Translations under genes and position numbers: made by a program
The notes under the pieces: generated by a model
The model's database searches: none
What the model was told of the DNA's origin: nothing
What the model saw: the letters and a program-made list of their open reading frames with translations, nothing else
Origin: Schistosoma haematobium
Taxonomy: Eukaryota > Platyhelminthes > Trematoda > Strigeidida > Schistosomatidae
Direction: 5' to 3'
Length of the DNA: 64,000 bases
Assembly: GCF_000699445.3 (NCBI RefSeq)
Contig: NC_067196.1
Coordinates: forward strand, 74,841,864-74,905,863
Part shown: positions 49,565 to 61,479 of the stretch, piece by piece
Numbering within the stretch: position 1 is the first letter of the stretch
How the letters are laid out: each line of letters begins with the position of its first letter

Positions 49565-51845
49565 TTCCTCTATGGATTGACAAAATTTATAGAAACTTGA
49601 TTCAGTACGCTTGTGTATCAAGTTGCCTTTCGCACATCACTATTTATTGGCATTTATTCATCTGAAATCCACCTAAATGCACTCTGGGGTTAACGCCGGT
49701 ACCAAACTCAAATAAAGGAGTGTTGGGTATGGGGTCGGCAACACCATCTCGTAAAAAAAACACTAACCAGAATAAACAATTTATGCCATTCAAACTCTGT
49801 CCTCTAAGTTGAGGGGTCTTTATTCAGGATTATGATGCCTCATAATGAAACCCAAGATTCTCCGGAAGTACCGAGGCTGATGCCTTTCATAACAACCAGA
49901 GCAACAATTAATGTAGGCACATGGAGAGTCCAGAAAATGTGGGAGACCGAAAAGACCAGTCGAATAGCTACGGAAATGATGAGATAGAACTCGACGATGC
50001 TCGGAATCATGAAACCCATTGGGCACAAGCTGGACAGAAAAGATTAGATTCAGAAGAGGTGATGTTGTGCTCTGGTCATGGAGAAGGAAATGCTCCACAT
50101 ACTCAGGGAGTTGAACTGATGCTGTTCAAAGAAGCACATAATGCACTTATAGGATGGGAATTTCATGGATCCAGAATCATAAGAGCATCCTTCAAATCAA
50201 ACAAGCAGGGAGTTAAAATAACTGCTGTTCAGTGCTATTCACCCATCAAAGATAGCGATGAGGACGACAAAGATCAGTTCTATGACATGCTTCAGTTGAT
50301 CGTAGTGAAGTATCCAGCAAGGGACCTGACCTGTCAACAACTATATGACACAATGATGGAACTGGCAGGGAAATTTAGTAAACCAGAGAGACCGGTCAAG
50401 GACAAATAAGGCAGGACAATCACCGACATTCAGGGACAGAGGAACAAGTGGGTACTTTGAACATTTTGAGCGAATCATGAATAGATCAGCTCCACTCAAA
50501 CCACCATACATCGAGGCAGTAAACACAGATCTTCCTTATTAAGCCATCAAGTGAATGGAACTGGTCACTATACACCAACTCCCTTGACTATGATAGGGCG
50601 TTTGACTGTGTGGATAGGAGAACATTATGTACATGTAGTAAGCCCATTCCATTACTGTATTATTTATACGCTCACTGTAATTTAGACACTTAATCCACCA
50701 TGTAAATTTCTGTGTGAGTATGATTGAGCACATGTCTGCACATCAATTTTCATTTCTATTCTCCCATTGGTTGTAATACACAGATAATCAATAATTTATC
50801 CATACTTGATTAATACTCATAAATATATATATGGATTTCTAACACTCACACACACATACACTTTTTTTCACTGTGTGCTTGCTTCGTGTACGCTTGCGGA
50901 TTTTACCAATCTTTAACAGTAAACTATCTCTATAACTGGTGTTCAGACTTTTGAATAATCTCGAGTAAATCGATAATTCTACTAGGAGATTCAGCCTGCA
51001 TTAAATACTCAGTTAACGGGATACTATTTATTGGAGTCAGATATAGAGGACACTAGCCTCTACAAAGTTGATGAGCTACATTTAGAACACGCACTATTTC
51101 TCTACAGTAGTCGACTGGATTATGAAGACCTCCACATCTGACGGGAAGCACGGAATACAATAGACAGCTTCCATGCAACTAGACAATTCGAACTTCGTAG
51201 ATGGCCTAGCAATCCTATCCCACCTAGTCAGCAGCATCATCATCGATGTACAAGGAGGATCTGATGCACAAGTAGAGACAAGGATTCGAAAAGTAAGCGC
51301 AGCATCCCTACAGTTGAACAACATACGCAACTCCAAACAACCATCTCTCAACCAACATCAGTCACAATCTTCAATGCGAACGTCAAGACAGATAGTCAGT
51401 CAGTCCTACTGTACGGAGCTGAAACTTTGACAACTAGCACAACCATAATCAAAAAGGTACAAGTATTTATAAACAAATGTCTACTCAAGATACTCAATAC
51501 ATGTTGGTCGGATGCCATCGACAATAAACTACTGTGGGAGAGAACAAACCAGTTTCCAGTTGAAGAGGAAATTGGCAAAAGACGTTGTGGGTGGATAGGA
51601 TATGCACTGTGCAAATAACCAAACTGCACATTGAAGCAAGCGCAAATTTGGAATCCTGAAGTTGAAATGAAAAGAGGAAGACTGAGGAGCACATTTCATT
51701 GGGAATTGGAAGCATACATCAAAAGAATGAATAGCACTTAGAAACATCGTGAAAGCAGAGAGGAGGACAGAGTTCGATCGAGAATCCTGGTTGGCAGCCT
51801 ATTCTTCTCTGCTAGGGGTAACAGGCACAAGTATATATATATATA
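49565..51845 (+). mobile_element. Defective RTE LINE (family B), second copy of the long direct repeat
   Basis: Nearly identical to 22937-25151 over about 2.2 kb, with the same endonuclease remnant (49921-50409), the same foreign 470-bp segment (about 50632-51100) and the same RT C terminus (51410-51620). It goes further at the 3' end, to GGGGTAACAGGCACAAG and a TATA repeat tail at 51831-51845. Single-base differences occur (for example one extra T near 50866). Confidence 0.85.
49921..50409 (+). pseudogene. RTE endonuclease, N-terminal part, frameshifted (second copy)
   Basis: A 162-codon frame with translation identical to 23294-23782, including the out-of-frame beginning, the ETHWAQAGQKRL restart and the loss of the catalytic GDLN-type motif. 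Identity in a sequence without coding function indicates recent common origin. Confidence 0.75.
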
Positions 51846-52404
51846 CGCATAGAAATGCCAATAAAATGATACTCCTAAATGTTCATATCATATGGGGGGG
51901 ATTATATAAGATGTATGATCCAACCAATACTCACACTTTTAAAGGTTCGTTATTCTCTGATACAATAAGAATTTAGTTAGATTTCTAGTGGACAGAATGG
52001 GTAGGACGTTACTTCGATACGACAATAAAAGAATAGTTTCAAGATCACAGAAATACATTCACTGACAGCATACCCAGGTGACTCAGTTAAAAATTAATTT
52101 GACAGAAAGTCACAATAAACTTAGGACGTAACGCAAATATGGATCGTTCCACTTTTTCAAACCCCAACTGAACACAGAAAAAGAGAAAATTAACAAGATG
52201 GGCAGCAGAGAATGGCAAAATCAGACGCAACGGAAAACTAAGCATGAGAAATATGAATCAGCCATCAAATAATGCTGAGCAAAAATTATGGATTGAAAAG
52301 CTGGTCAGTAAATTCTACTGTGACCGATTCTGGACTTTATCGAAAGTTTCCAGTCGTAGATTACGGCTATTTAGTGTTTTCAATGAGATATCTACGTCTT
52401 CCCA
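51846..52404. other. Unannotated sequence
   Basis: Nothing recognised apart from AT-rich text. Confidence 0.35.
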
Positions 52405-53195
52405 AGGTCCGTAGGCGGAGTCGTATTGCTGACTGTAGAGAGGTGACGGCAGTAAGATGTTTTCTTCAGATAACCAGAATAACATTTATGCTGCCTTCCC
52501 ACAAGCATGGGAGGGGTTATAAAAGGTCGACCCTAAAAATACACACCTCGCCTTATCCCACGAATATCCGTTTCAGGCGGTAAGGTCTCAACAAGCACGC
52601 AGCTAACACCGAAATTACGCACAGAAGGGTCGTGTGTGACCGACCTCAAGCAGTTGTCCCTTGGGCACTGCGGTCACGCTCTCTCAATCAAAACTAGTAC
52701 ATAAACCTTGTGAAGGCTCTTTACTCGAACATGACCAGTCGGGTCAGAGATTACGGTGAACTGCCATCTGAATTTAGAACCCCAAGTGATGTCTGGCAAG
52801 GCTGTCCATCATCTCCATTATTGCTTAGTTTCATCATAAATCTATTACTGGGAATAACGTTATCTTCGTCTGAATTTTCGGGACTTGATCTAACAGGAGA
52901 TCCACTTATTGACTTATAATATACACATGACATAGTCCAGTTTGGTGGAAACACTGATAAATTGCAGTCTTTTGGTAGCACTAAGCAACAATGCCAGAAT
53001 GTTTGAGATGCGTTTCTCCACCTCTAAATGCAAGCTGTTGCTTCAGGACTGGTCTGCGTGAACACTTGAATTAAGGATAGGGAGTGAAGTAGTCGAACGC
53101 GTTGACAACTTCACTTATGTTGGAAGTCTGATCAGCCCTAATGGATTGGTGTCTGACGAAATCTCTGCACGGGTTCAGAAAGCTCGTTTGGGGAG
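52405..53195 (+). mobile_element. Heavily deleted RTE LINE copy (family A)
   Basis: 52405-52688 matches the leader and ORF start of the 9727-13649 element (CAAGCAGTTGTCCCTTGGGC). At about 52690 it jumps to the middle of RT (VKALYSNMTSRVRDYGELPS, then WQGCPSSPLLL). The catalytic box is destroyed (YTHDIV for YADDIV, after a stop), and the copy fades out near 53195. Confidence 0.8.
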
Positions 53196-54524
53196 GTTGC
53201 GAACTATCTTATACATTTCCTAGTGAGTCTAAAAACTTTTTCGTGAAATCTATAGCCCCTGACTCCTCTATCTCTCATCTTTCTTGTTCATCAGTGAACA
53301 CACTCATTAGATAGATTCTTGTTAGTCTAGATTTGTCGTTTTTCCTGACCTTTCTCTAGGTCTCGCTAAATGTTTCAAGGCTGTTAACTCAGTACTTTTT
53401 AGAATCATAATGGATTCAGGCTTACAACCGTAAACGGAATTCCATATTTCGGAGGGCGTCCCAACTGAACAACTGAGGGAAAAATGATTCGGATAATGTA
53501 CCTGTCCCTGCTTACGAACACGAACTACCACATTCCTGATTGAAAGGTACGCAGGTAACGCGAAAAAGGCTTTCGAAACGAAAAACTACGTCTTAACAAT
53601 AACATAACTTAGTACAGATTTCAATTCAACTTTATAGAACTTGATCAACAAGAATAAATGATCGTAAACTATATCTGCTATACGAAGGTTAATAATGTTA
53701 CTCACCTGCATAAGTAGATAGAAGCACAATACGCAATAAAACAATTGGAAGTCAACAACTCAAATCATTTAGATACGACTTCACAAACGAAAAAACATAC
53801 AAACGATCTTATTACCGAAGAGATAAGCAACTCCAAATTAACGATGAATAGACGTAACGTGTGGAGAGGTGACATAAGAAAATCACCTCAAATCCACAGT
53901 TTTAAGTGTATTACATTGGTTAGTGAAATATCCAATGGTAAGCTAAATAAATTTGTTGGAAATACAATTATGATTGTGCGAAATAAGTCAGTGTCATTTA
54001 TTTCACATTCTATTCTTTATTAAATAAGAGGTTAGTGACACGAAAAGAAGCAATGATACAAATGAGGAAATGAAAAGATCTTTCAACAACATATACGTAC
54101 AAATGAAAAGACAAAGCACAAAAAACGTACATTTTGTTAAGCCGTCACATTTTGTCTAATGGTAAAGAAAAGATTAACTCGAAAATTAGGATGCATTTTT
54201 TGTAATGTTCAGTTTACATAAAATTACAACATACAGTTACCTTTTTGATGTAAAGCCATTATCTTTACGAATGTTTTTAAATTGGATACTGCGGATTCAA
54301 ATAAACTTAGGAAGATAAGAAGGGCCAAAGCAGAAATTACATTTAACTTGGAATGAAAACGAGAGAAAAAGATAAAATAAAAAGTCAATGGCAAACATAA
54401 ACGGGTCCACAATTTAGAACATGCAGCAACGAATAATGGACATTGGGGAGTTTCTTAAAACTATTTGGCATATTTTAGTGAATAGTCTACGGTTCGCAAT
54501 CCAAATAAAAACTAGTTGGTAGTA
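53196..54524. other. Unannotated sequence downstream of the REEP5 gene
   Basis: Open frames at 53322-53531 (minus) and 53745-54023 (plus) have no known motif. TTTATT at 54016-54021 (AATAAA on the gene strand) could serve REEP5 polyadenylation, 500 bp after the stop. Confidence 0.35.
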
Positions 54525-54580
54525 TTAGTCTTTTTTTCCCATTAAATCCTGTGAAATAGCTTCAGTAGCCTTCTTTTTAG
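54525..54580 (-). CDS. REEP5: REEP5 terminal coding exon 5
   Basis: Acceptor TTTTGAATTTCAG, then 18 codons and TAA. The phase (1) fits exon 4, and AKKKAT matches the conserved C-terminal AKKAT of vertebrate REEP5. Found by scanning intron 4 for an in-phase acceptor with a matching ending. Confidence 0.85.
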
Positions 54581-57500
54581 CTGAAATTCAAAAGCACAAA
54601 CACTTCATCTCATCACAACAGGAAGGATATATCCAAACAAATGAACTTCAGAAATACACAAGATCCTTTAAATATAACATCTTAACAATAATAAAATATT
54701 AATATTATCTGGTCACAAAGAAGATAAAGACGAAATATGAATGCAATAACAAGAAGTTAAAGTGCAAAAAAACATGGGAAAAGATACATAATTAGTGTTA
54801 TAACAATTGATTTTGACTTATTTCACCCAATGTTTTCGATCACAAAATTCGAAAGTCTTCCCCTACGTGACTCGGATTGGTAATTACCAATGAAGTAAGA
54901 TCGTTTCATATTTAAAGCGTTTAACAGCCTTCCCGGTATTTCCTTTCAGAATAACCCATAACAATAACTTAATTCAGCTGAACAGTTTGGCCATATTTTC
55001 TAAGAGCTGGTTGAGCCTAGACTTTTTTGGACCACATACATTTTCTTTGAAATGAGTGTAAACCTTTTTGACAAATACATAACTTTATATGCGTCACATG
55101 GATGCAAGTGCAAGTACCAACTGAACTGTGATATCATTTCATTTTCACCTCTACTAATTAAACTACCAGTGAATTAAAAGTATTGTCAGTAAAAAATTGT
55201 CTTCCTGAACTAGTCCTATCGGTATGCATCTGTTAATTTGAGTGTGCAGACGATATTGTCTTACTATGAGATGATACTCAAACCATGCAACTGTTACTTC
55301 ACTAGTTAAAAATCAGTGTCTTTAGGAATGTCATGCGCTTGACAACTTTCAAGTACATAGTACAAAACTGGCAGAACCAGTGCCTGCACTCATTCTTGGT
55401 TGTGAGTAGTTGGTGGTCGGAAAGTCTGTGTATATGGGTAATTGTTGGTGATGGCGTGAGCGATGGGATCAACTCAAGTATATCGAAAGCCAGAGACGTT
55501 TATGCTAATCTTAACCAACATTGATGCCTTCGTGATGTTAATCTGGCTGTAAAAGTTCGGACCTACAACGCGCCGATGAGAAGTTTTGCTCAGTGCTTGT
55601 GAAAACTAGCCTCACCGTATTTAGGATGTTAAGTGACTATGTTTGGTCACTGTTGTCTATGAAGGACTATCAACATACAGTAGAAACACCACGCTAGTAA
55701 TGTAGAGGTTCAGCAACGTGTGCTCGGGCACATTGACAATAACTCAATTAGTGTCACTGTCTTGAAAGACCGACTTTGGTGACTTGGACATGTACCACGA
55801 ACGTTGTCCCAGAGAATTTCACATTGTGCATTATTTCCCAACGCTGGGGTTGCTTAGAAAAAGCAGTGATAGGTTTATGAAATGGTGTCGTGGCTTGAAA
55901 GAAAGCTATATGGGACAAGCATATGTTGGTTATTCACGATTCTCTAGCTACAGTGGTTTGAGATGTCAGATATAGCTCCAAATACGCCCCTGAGGTAGTC
56001 GGTTTTACAGCGATAAAACAGAACAGAGCAAAACGATGCACAGAAAACTCGTCCATTGGATGGCAGACGAATATCTCGCAAGTTGTCCCGAGATTTTGTC
56101 AAACAACCAACCAAGGTTAATGAGACAGGATAAGTGAAACGAACGACACACTCAGCTACTTCACCCCCTATCATCAATTCAGAAATTGATGCAGACCCGT
56201 CCAGAAGCAATATTTTGAATTTCTGAGAAGAACGCATCTCAAACATCCTGCCACTGATACTTAAGATGGTTAGAAAACTGTACTTCTCAGTTTTTGTCAT
56301 TATTAGATGATGAAACTGTTATCTCTTAACGAATTTATATTTATTTTATTTTAACACATAGATATTGGTACAAGGAGACACCAAATACATATGCGCCACA
56401 CAAATCTCATTTGATATGTGTGAGGGCTGTGATACCGCCCGGGTGCCCAAACCGAAGCAGGTGGTTTTCTTAAGAGGCCACACCCAGAGCCTTCGACCTG
56501 AAGGTCTGATCCACAAGGCAGTGGGGGATCGTAAGGAGATGCAGTCCCATGGAAGCCGGTGACCAACAATCGGTTCATGCGCCATTTGTTCCTTCAGGTT
56601 ACTGGAGCCCATGTGCACCATTGGTTTGGAATCCGGTTAAAGCGCCGGACATTCGCTTTTCGTTCTCTCATTTTCGTAAACAACAACCACGCCACACACA
56701 CTTGGATTATTGAAGCTGATATTCCAGGTACTATGATAGTCGGACTGATTTCTCTGTTGTCACCGCAAAATGTATTTCCTCCTTTCTCGCAGACTAGGAC
56801 GACCGGTCAGATGGAACTACGTCCAGTTCTCAGGCTCTAGCTGAGATCTTAATCTAACTGCCTTACGTAACCTTGCCAGTCAACTTATAGATGACGTTTC
56901 CGGAGGGAAGTACTGAGTAAGGTTGTTGTGGTTTGATGTTATTTAGACCAAACTAGTAACCCAAAGATTCGAAAGTAAACGGTAATTCGTATCACACATT
57001 CCGCAGATGTCACTTACCGGCATTTCCAAAATCACCAGCCAAATCTGATGCCTCATTGATAAACTTGTCAATATTTTTTTCGTGAGCCAAAAAGTTAGGT
57101 CTAATAACTTTTTCGTAGATTATGATAGCTCCGTTAGGTGATGTTGGGATCATCATAAACAAGAAAAATAGAGACTGAGTGGGTCAATTCACAAGTAAAA
57201 ACAAACCTTTAGCAGTGAATACAATGGTATCCAAAAAAACAATATATCAGTTAATGACTCGATAACACTGAATGTTGCGAAAACAACCCAGTAAGTGAGC
57301 CACTTTGTATCATCCCCCTTATCAGACGTCTCTAATGCTTTGATCCTGAAAACTTAAAACAATTTTGCGCAAGTTACGATCTGTATGCTGGATAGATGAA
57401 TCCAATAAGGTTTGCAATGAAGCTAGTCCCATAACCGAAAATGAGGTACAGAAATATCAATACAGCACTTCCTGTTTATAAATTATGATCTCTAACACTA

Positions 57501-57631
57501 TTATTACCAGTAACGATGTATAGTCTGTCGACACCTGACTTTTTTTCCACCTTCTCCAATAAACCTGTGAACCAGTTCTTTTGTTTCAACGAATCTTCCA
57601 AGATTTTACGGGTACCCGCTAACCTTTCCAT
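54525..57631 (-). CDS. REEP5: REEP5/DP1/Yop1-family ER membrane-shaping protein, 5 coding exons
   Basis: Exons from the start: 57508-57631, 57378-57471, 57207-57345, 57018-57174, 54525-54580; total 570 nt, 189 residues plus stop, the same length as human REEP5. All introns are GT/AG with matching phases (1, 2, 0, 1). Introns 1-3 are 36, 32 and 32 bp; intron 4 is 2437 bp and full of repeats. Hydrophobic hairpin segments are at about 38-68 and 88-130, with the family signatures [15 protein letters not shown] (64-78), KWLTYWVV (87-94), ESLTDI and [14 protein letters not shown] (132-145). The C terminus is short and basic ([10 protein letters not shown]...MGKKD). Family members insert wedge-like hairpins and stabilise curved ER tubules. 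REEP6 is the alternative orthologue. Confidence 0.92.
55205..55985 (+). mobile_element. Decayed RTE LINE fragment (family C) in REEP5 intron 4
   Basis: Matches 310-1080: ADDIVLL at about 55247, [20 protein letters not shown] (55450-55505), [16 protein letters not shown], and [20 protein letters not shown] (55870-55935). Many stops. Confidence 0.75.
55986..56320 (-). mobile_element. Decayed RTE LINE fragment (family A), middle of RT
   Basis: On the minus strand: [44 protein letters not shown], corresponding to [11 protein letters not shown]...GSEVVE...[16 protein letters not shown] in the better copies. It abuts the plus-strand family C fragment and is continued by 56691-56890. Confidence 0.65.
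56335..56690 (-). mobile_element. Retroposon copy with the GGTGTCTCCTTGTACC 3' tail, inserted in an RTE fragment
   Basis: About 355 bp on the minus strand. It contains a GC-rich block (56440-56580) and ends TTTGGTGTCTCCTTGTACCA then ATGTGTTAAAATAAAATAAAT. The same tail is at 1341-1436 and 20765-20836. Flanking RTE text on both sides (56691-56890 and 55986-56320) reads as one interrupted element. It could be a SINE or the 3' end of a CR1-like LINE. Confidence 0.6.
56691..56890 (-). mobile_element. Decayed RTE LINE fragment, start of RT
   Basis: On the minus strand [16 protein letters not shown] resembles the K-G-K-x2-C-D-N-H-R-G-I-S motif of the RTE fingers domain, with ISASII after it. Confidence 0.5.
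57018..57631 (-). CDS. REEP5: REEP5 coding exons 1-4 with three micro-introns
   Basis: Start codon at 57629-57631 ([15 protein letters not shown]). Introns: 57472-57507, 57346-57377, 57175-57206. The donor after exon 4 is GTAAGT at 57017. This block encodes residues 1-171, with all membrane segments. Confidence 0.93.
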
Positions 57632-57783
57632 GTTTAGATCCTTTAAAAATACGGGTCGCTTTAAGGATGAAATTAGTGTAAATAAAGCACATTAACATAT
57701 AACCTGAATTATGAAGATCCACAACGACACATAGATATGATTTCGGATTTTAGTAATAGAGATAGACTACCAAATCAGTTACA
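57632..57783 (-). promoter_or_regulatory. REEP5 upstream region
   Basis: Only 152 bp lie between the start codon and a Boudicca-like LTR in the opposite orientation. No clear TATA box or trans-splice acceptor can be chosen. Confidence 0.3.
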
Positions 57784-58111
57784 TTGTAGCGGTAAATAAA
57801 TCCCCAAAATAAATAGCTCTATAGGTTTTCGACATTGGATGCTGACCAGATTAGTTTTAATTGACTCATCTAGCTGAAGGCGCTCGATCATGCATCCGCG
57901 CCAGATCACGTGTGGGAACGCCGTGCTCAACATCTACTGCAATTGCTAGCCAGACTAGATCAGACAATTCTGATATATTGACAATCGTCAAATACAACTT
58001 CTGATCTACTCGATTTTGTCTTTTGATTTCTCTTGGTGAGTAGGAGTTATGTCTGAAGGTGTTACTGGTTAAAGCGTTGTCAAACACTGAATACCTGTGC
58101 CATCTTCAACA
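57784..58111 (+). repeat. Boudicca-like LTR (solo or leading copy)
   Basis: 328 bp from TGTAGCGGTAAATAAATCCC to CATCTTCAACA. From memory, 328 bp is also the published LTR length of the schistosome element Boudicca. Homologous to the LTRs at 34106-34317, 36880-37177 and 58364-58683. Confidence 0.75.
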
Positions 58112-58363
58112 CTATTACTACTTGTGATATTGATAGTATATTGTCTCGTTAATCCAGACAGGATAAAACTGAAGTTCTGGAAGTTCATGTTGGAAATTGT
58201 AAGAGTTTATTACAAGATACTATGAGGTCAAGATCCCAGGACAAGTCAGTTCAATTCAGAAAATGTGAGCAGTTCTACTGATACCATTAGAAGTTTTGTG
58301 CTAAATCAACCGGATCCAGTCAAATATGAGTCTGGCCAACACAGACTCCTAAGAATATGGACA
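58112..58363. other. Unassigned sequence between two LTRs
   Basis: 252 bp without a recognised motif; no primer-binding site follows the LTR at 58111. Confidence 0.4.
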
Positions 58364-58683
58364 TGACGGTAAATAAATCCCCAAAATCAATAGCTCTGCA
58401 AGTCTTCGACACTTGGTGCTGACCATATTAGTTTTACTGGACGCACCTAGTCAAAGGCGCCCGGTCATTAATCCGCACCAGGTCATCAACAGGTAGTCCG
58501 TGCTTCACATCTGCAACCGCCAACCAGCTTAGACTGATCACTTCTCGATATATCGATATTTCATCAAATATATCTTTTAACCTCTTTGCTTCTGGCTTTC
58601 GAATTGACTGGGTTGGCATATTTCGATTATAAAGGGTGTTAATGGTTAAGATGTTGTCAAACTATGAATGCTCATGGCATTTT
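58364..58683 (+). repeat. Decayed 5' LTR of the 58364-60715 element
   Basis: About 320 bp, starting TGACGGTAAATAAATCC. It is followed by ATTGGCGAGCC, a mutated form of the tRNA-Trp type ATTGGTGACCC seen next to the nested element's LTR. Confidence 0.7.
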
Positions 58684-60715
58684 TATTGGCGAGCCTAACG
58701 CGGTCCAGTACACCGATTTCTAGACTGTGAGTCTGTTCTTTTTAAAGCTTTATCATTTTTTACTTCGATTTTTGAATATTGTGATGATTTATTAGCATTT
58801 TTGGATATATTTAGTCTCGTTCGATGCTATACTTTAGATTCGTTATGACCGAACAGACTCCTAAATTATTTAAGACCAAGACTCTTCCGCCATCCTCGTT
58901 TCAGCTAATAACATTTTGGCACGACAACATCGATGCCTAGTTCTGTTACATATAAACTGACTTCCACGAACACGGCGTGACAGACCTATGTCCACAATTC
59001 CTCGCAGCATTGAAGTCACTACCGAGCGTTTACAGCAGGTACGTCATACCTAGTATGTTTACTAGTGATGTTTTGGAACCTTAAAAAACTCCGAAGAAAA
59101 CTGTTCTAATGCAGGAAGATCTCACCAATCGACAACAGTTGGACCAACTCCTCAACAACATCGATCTACGACATGACTCAGACGTATTGTTATGAGTGAG
59201 GGGGTCATTGTTCAACGGACCTTTGACGGTGGTCTGCTTAGAGAGCTTTTCTTGTCTAAACTTCCACAACAGGTGCAGGTGAAGCTTGTTTCATTTTAAA
59301 ACTACACTGTAAACGAAATGGATGCATCTGCCTACCGGATTCTGGAGATCACCAGAACTTCGAACACCGTGATCTACTCAGTCCAACAAAAGTCTCAGAT
59401 GATGCGAAAAGGCGTCACACAACTCTGCCATACTCTGACACGTTACCCTCCTATTCGTATTGACCGCATACGCTCCCGAACTTCTCGAAGGAGTCCTCCA
59501 CGAAAAGGACATGTCTCTAGACGATGACAGACAGACCATAATAAGTAAGGCAAGTCTTCTAGAAATTGTAGAAAACCCTACAGTTTCCGAAGCTCCCAAC
59601 CAACCGACACGAAAAACATTTCGAGTAACTTCCCACTCGGCATTCGTTAACGGTAACCGTAACCGACGTACAAAGCCGTCTGCTACACACCACTGACGTG
59701 ATGACGAAAGTTCTCTAACTTGTCAACAGTGAGACACAAGTTAGCGTTCTTCATGAAGCAATTTACAACTTAAAGGTGAAAAATGGGAAACCGATCGTCA
59801 CATACAGTAAGCGATTTGTGTGAATTTACGCAAACCCACTCACTGGATCTTCGTTGTCTCATATATTTCTATGCCAATCATTGGTACAGACCTACTGCAA
59901 CATAACTAATTCACCCACATGAGCAAACGGAAGTTAGTAAACGGAAATACGAAGTTATGTTTATATGACTTCCTTTTCCAGGTGTAGATTATCCCCAGTC
60001 ACAGTAAGACACAAGATCGACCCATGCTACCAGCAAATGCTCGATAAGTACACTGAGAAAAACCAAACACCACCAAAATTTCCGTGTGTAACCAGCAATG
60101 TTGCACATCGCGACTACAAGACCACCTTTATTCTCGAAAGCGCGCCAACTAGCTCCCGACAAGCTGAGGTTGGCTATAAGTGAATCCGATCGTATGATAG
60201 GCCTAGTAACTGTACGACCACCAAACAACCCATGGGCATCTCCCTTGCTCATAGTCCCTAGAAAGGTATAACCTTTGCATCGAAAATCGATTTGGTTAAA
60301 GCGTATAACCAAATTCCCATGACTGCTGACGACAGTTCCAGAACAGTATCATCACTCGTTTGGAAATCTACGAATTTTCGCGAGTTCCTTCTGGCTTAAG
60401 AGATGATGCTCAAAACTTCCACAGATTAATTGACGACGTCTTCTGATGTCTCAGTATCGTATATACATATGGAGATGACTGCTTGACAGTAAATCCGAAC
60501 AGAGAATTCTATCTCCAGCGTCTGGATTTTGTATTCGAACGACTACAAAAACACAGCGTTACTGTAAATACTCAGGTATGTCAAGTCAGAGCTGACTCCG
60601 TGAACCCTCTCGGACACAGTACTGATGCTCAAGGCACCTGTCCTCTGTAAAGCAAAGGAGCGGCCATTCTCCATCACACAGAACCTATCACAGTCAAGAA
60701 ATCACGCACGCCTAA
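58684..60715 (+). mobile_element. Decayed Boudicca/CsRn1-like gag-pol remnant
   Basis: Gag text: QTPKLF at about 58855, EHGVTDLCPQFLAAL near 58980, GPLTVVCLESFSCLNFHNRC-type out-of-frame text, then RILEITRTSN (59335-59365). Pol text: SKIDLVKAYNQIP (about 60280-60315), FREFLLA, and an RT segment around 60440-60660 that lacks a readable catalytic box. Stops and shifts are frequent; nothing functional remains. Confidence 0.65.
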
Positions 60716-61479
60716 CGAATTAATAACAATAATTTATTCTGAAATAACAGTTTGTTACCTGAGGAATACCAGTTTACAGACAAGATCGAATTGTTACGAA
60801 AGATACAATTTTCACTGTAGTAAATTACTCAGCTGGGTTGATATTTTATAAAATATGAATGTAGATGGTTTTATTAAGACTCGTATTGTCAATATTACAG
60901 TTGGCGTGCCTTATGAAGGTTGCGTCGCGACGTGCAACTGATGGTCGAAAATAAATCTATGTGAAATTGGGGGCTGCTATAAACCGCAATCTTATATCAC
61001 TCTGGAGTAACTGAGGCTTTAACGATGGTGCACGACAAAGTCACCGGTTCCATATCTGTTTTCTGTGGTATATCCGAAGGGGCTGAAAAAGGGTGTAAGA
61101 AAAAGAAAAGATGAGAAGCAGAGCAGACAATGTTCATGGGGGAATAGTCAAGGTATGAATACTCAGTCAAATTCTCTTTTATTAAGATACTTATTATGCA
61201 AGAGCATTCTAATGTGTTACTGAAAATAATTGTAAGCGGATAAAGAACTGTATAAATGAAGGTGGATTAGAAAGAAGCTGAAAGTATGGGATCATGTGTA
61301 GTTATAAAATAAAGTACTGAAAACAATATTCTGATACACAAATGGCTGTCTCCCTTTTTATCGAAGCTATTTGAACCCATTATTTCTTTAAATAGTTTTT
61401 TAGGGTCTTGAGAAGGCTTTGTTCTTAGCGAATTGTCTAGTTTGCTTGCAATATGAGTACACTGCCATGAAGATAACTA
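60716..61479. other. Unannotated sequence
   Basis: No recognisable gene or repeat family. Confidence 0.4.

Noticed and set aside
53745..54023. 92-codon plus-strand frame downstream of REEP5
   Set aside because: No recognisable domain and low-complexity composition.
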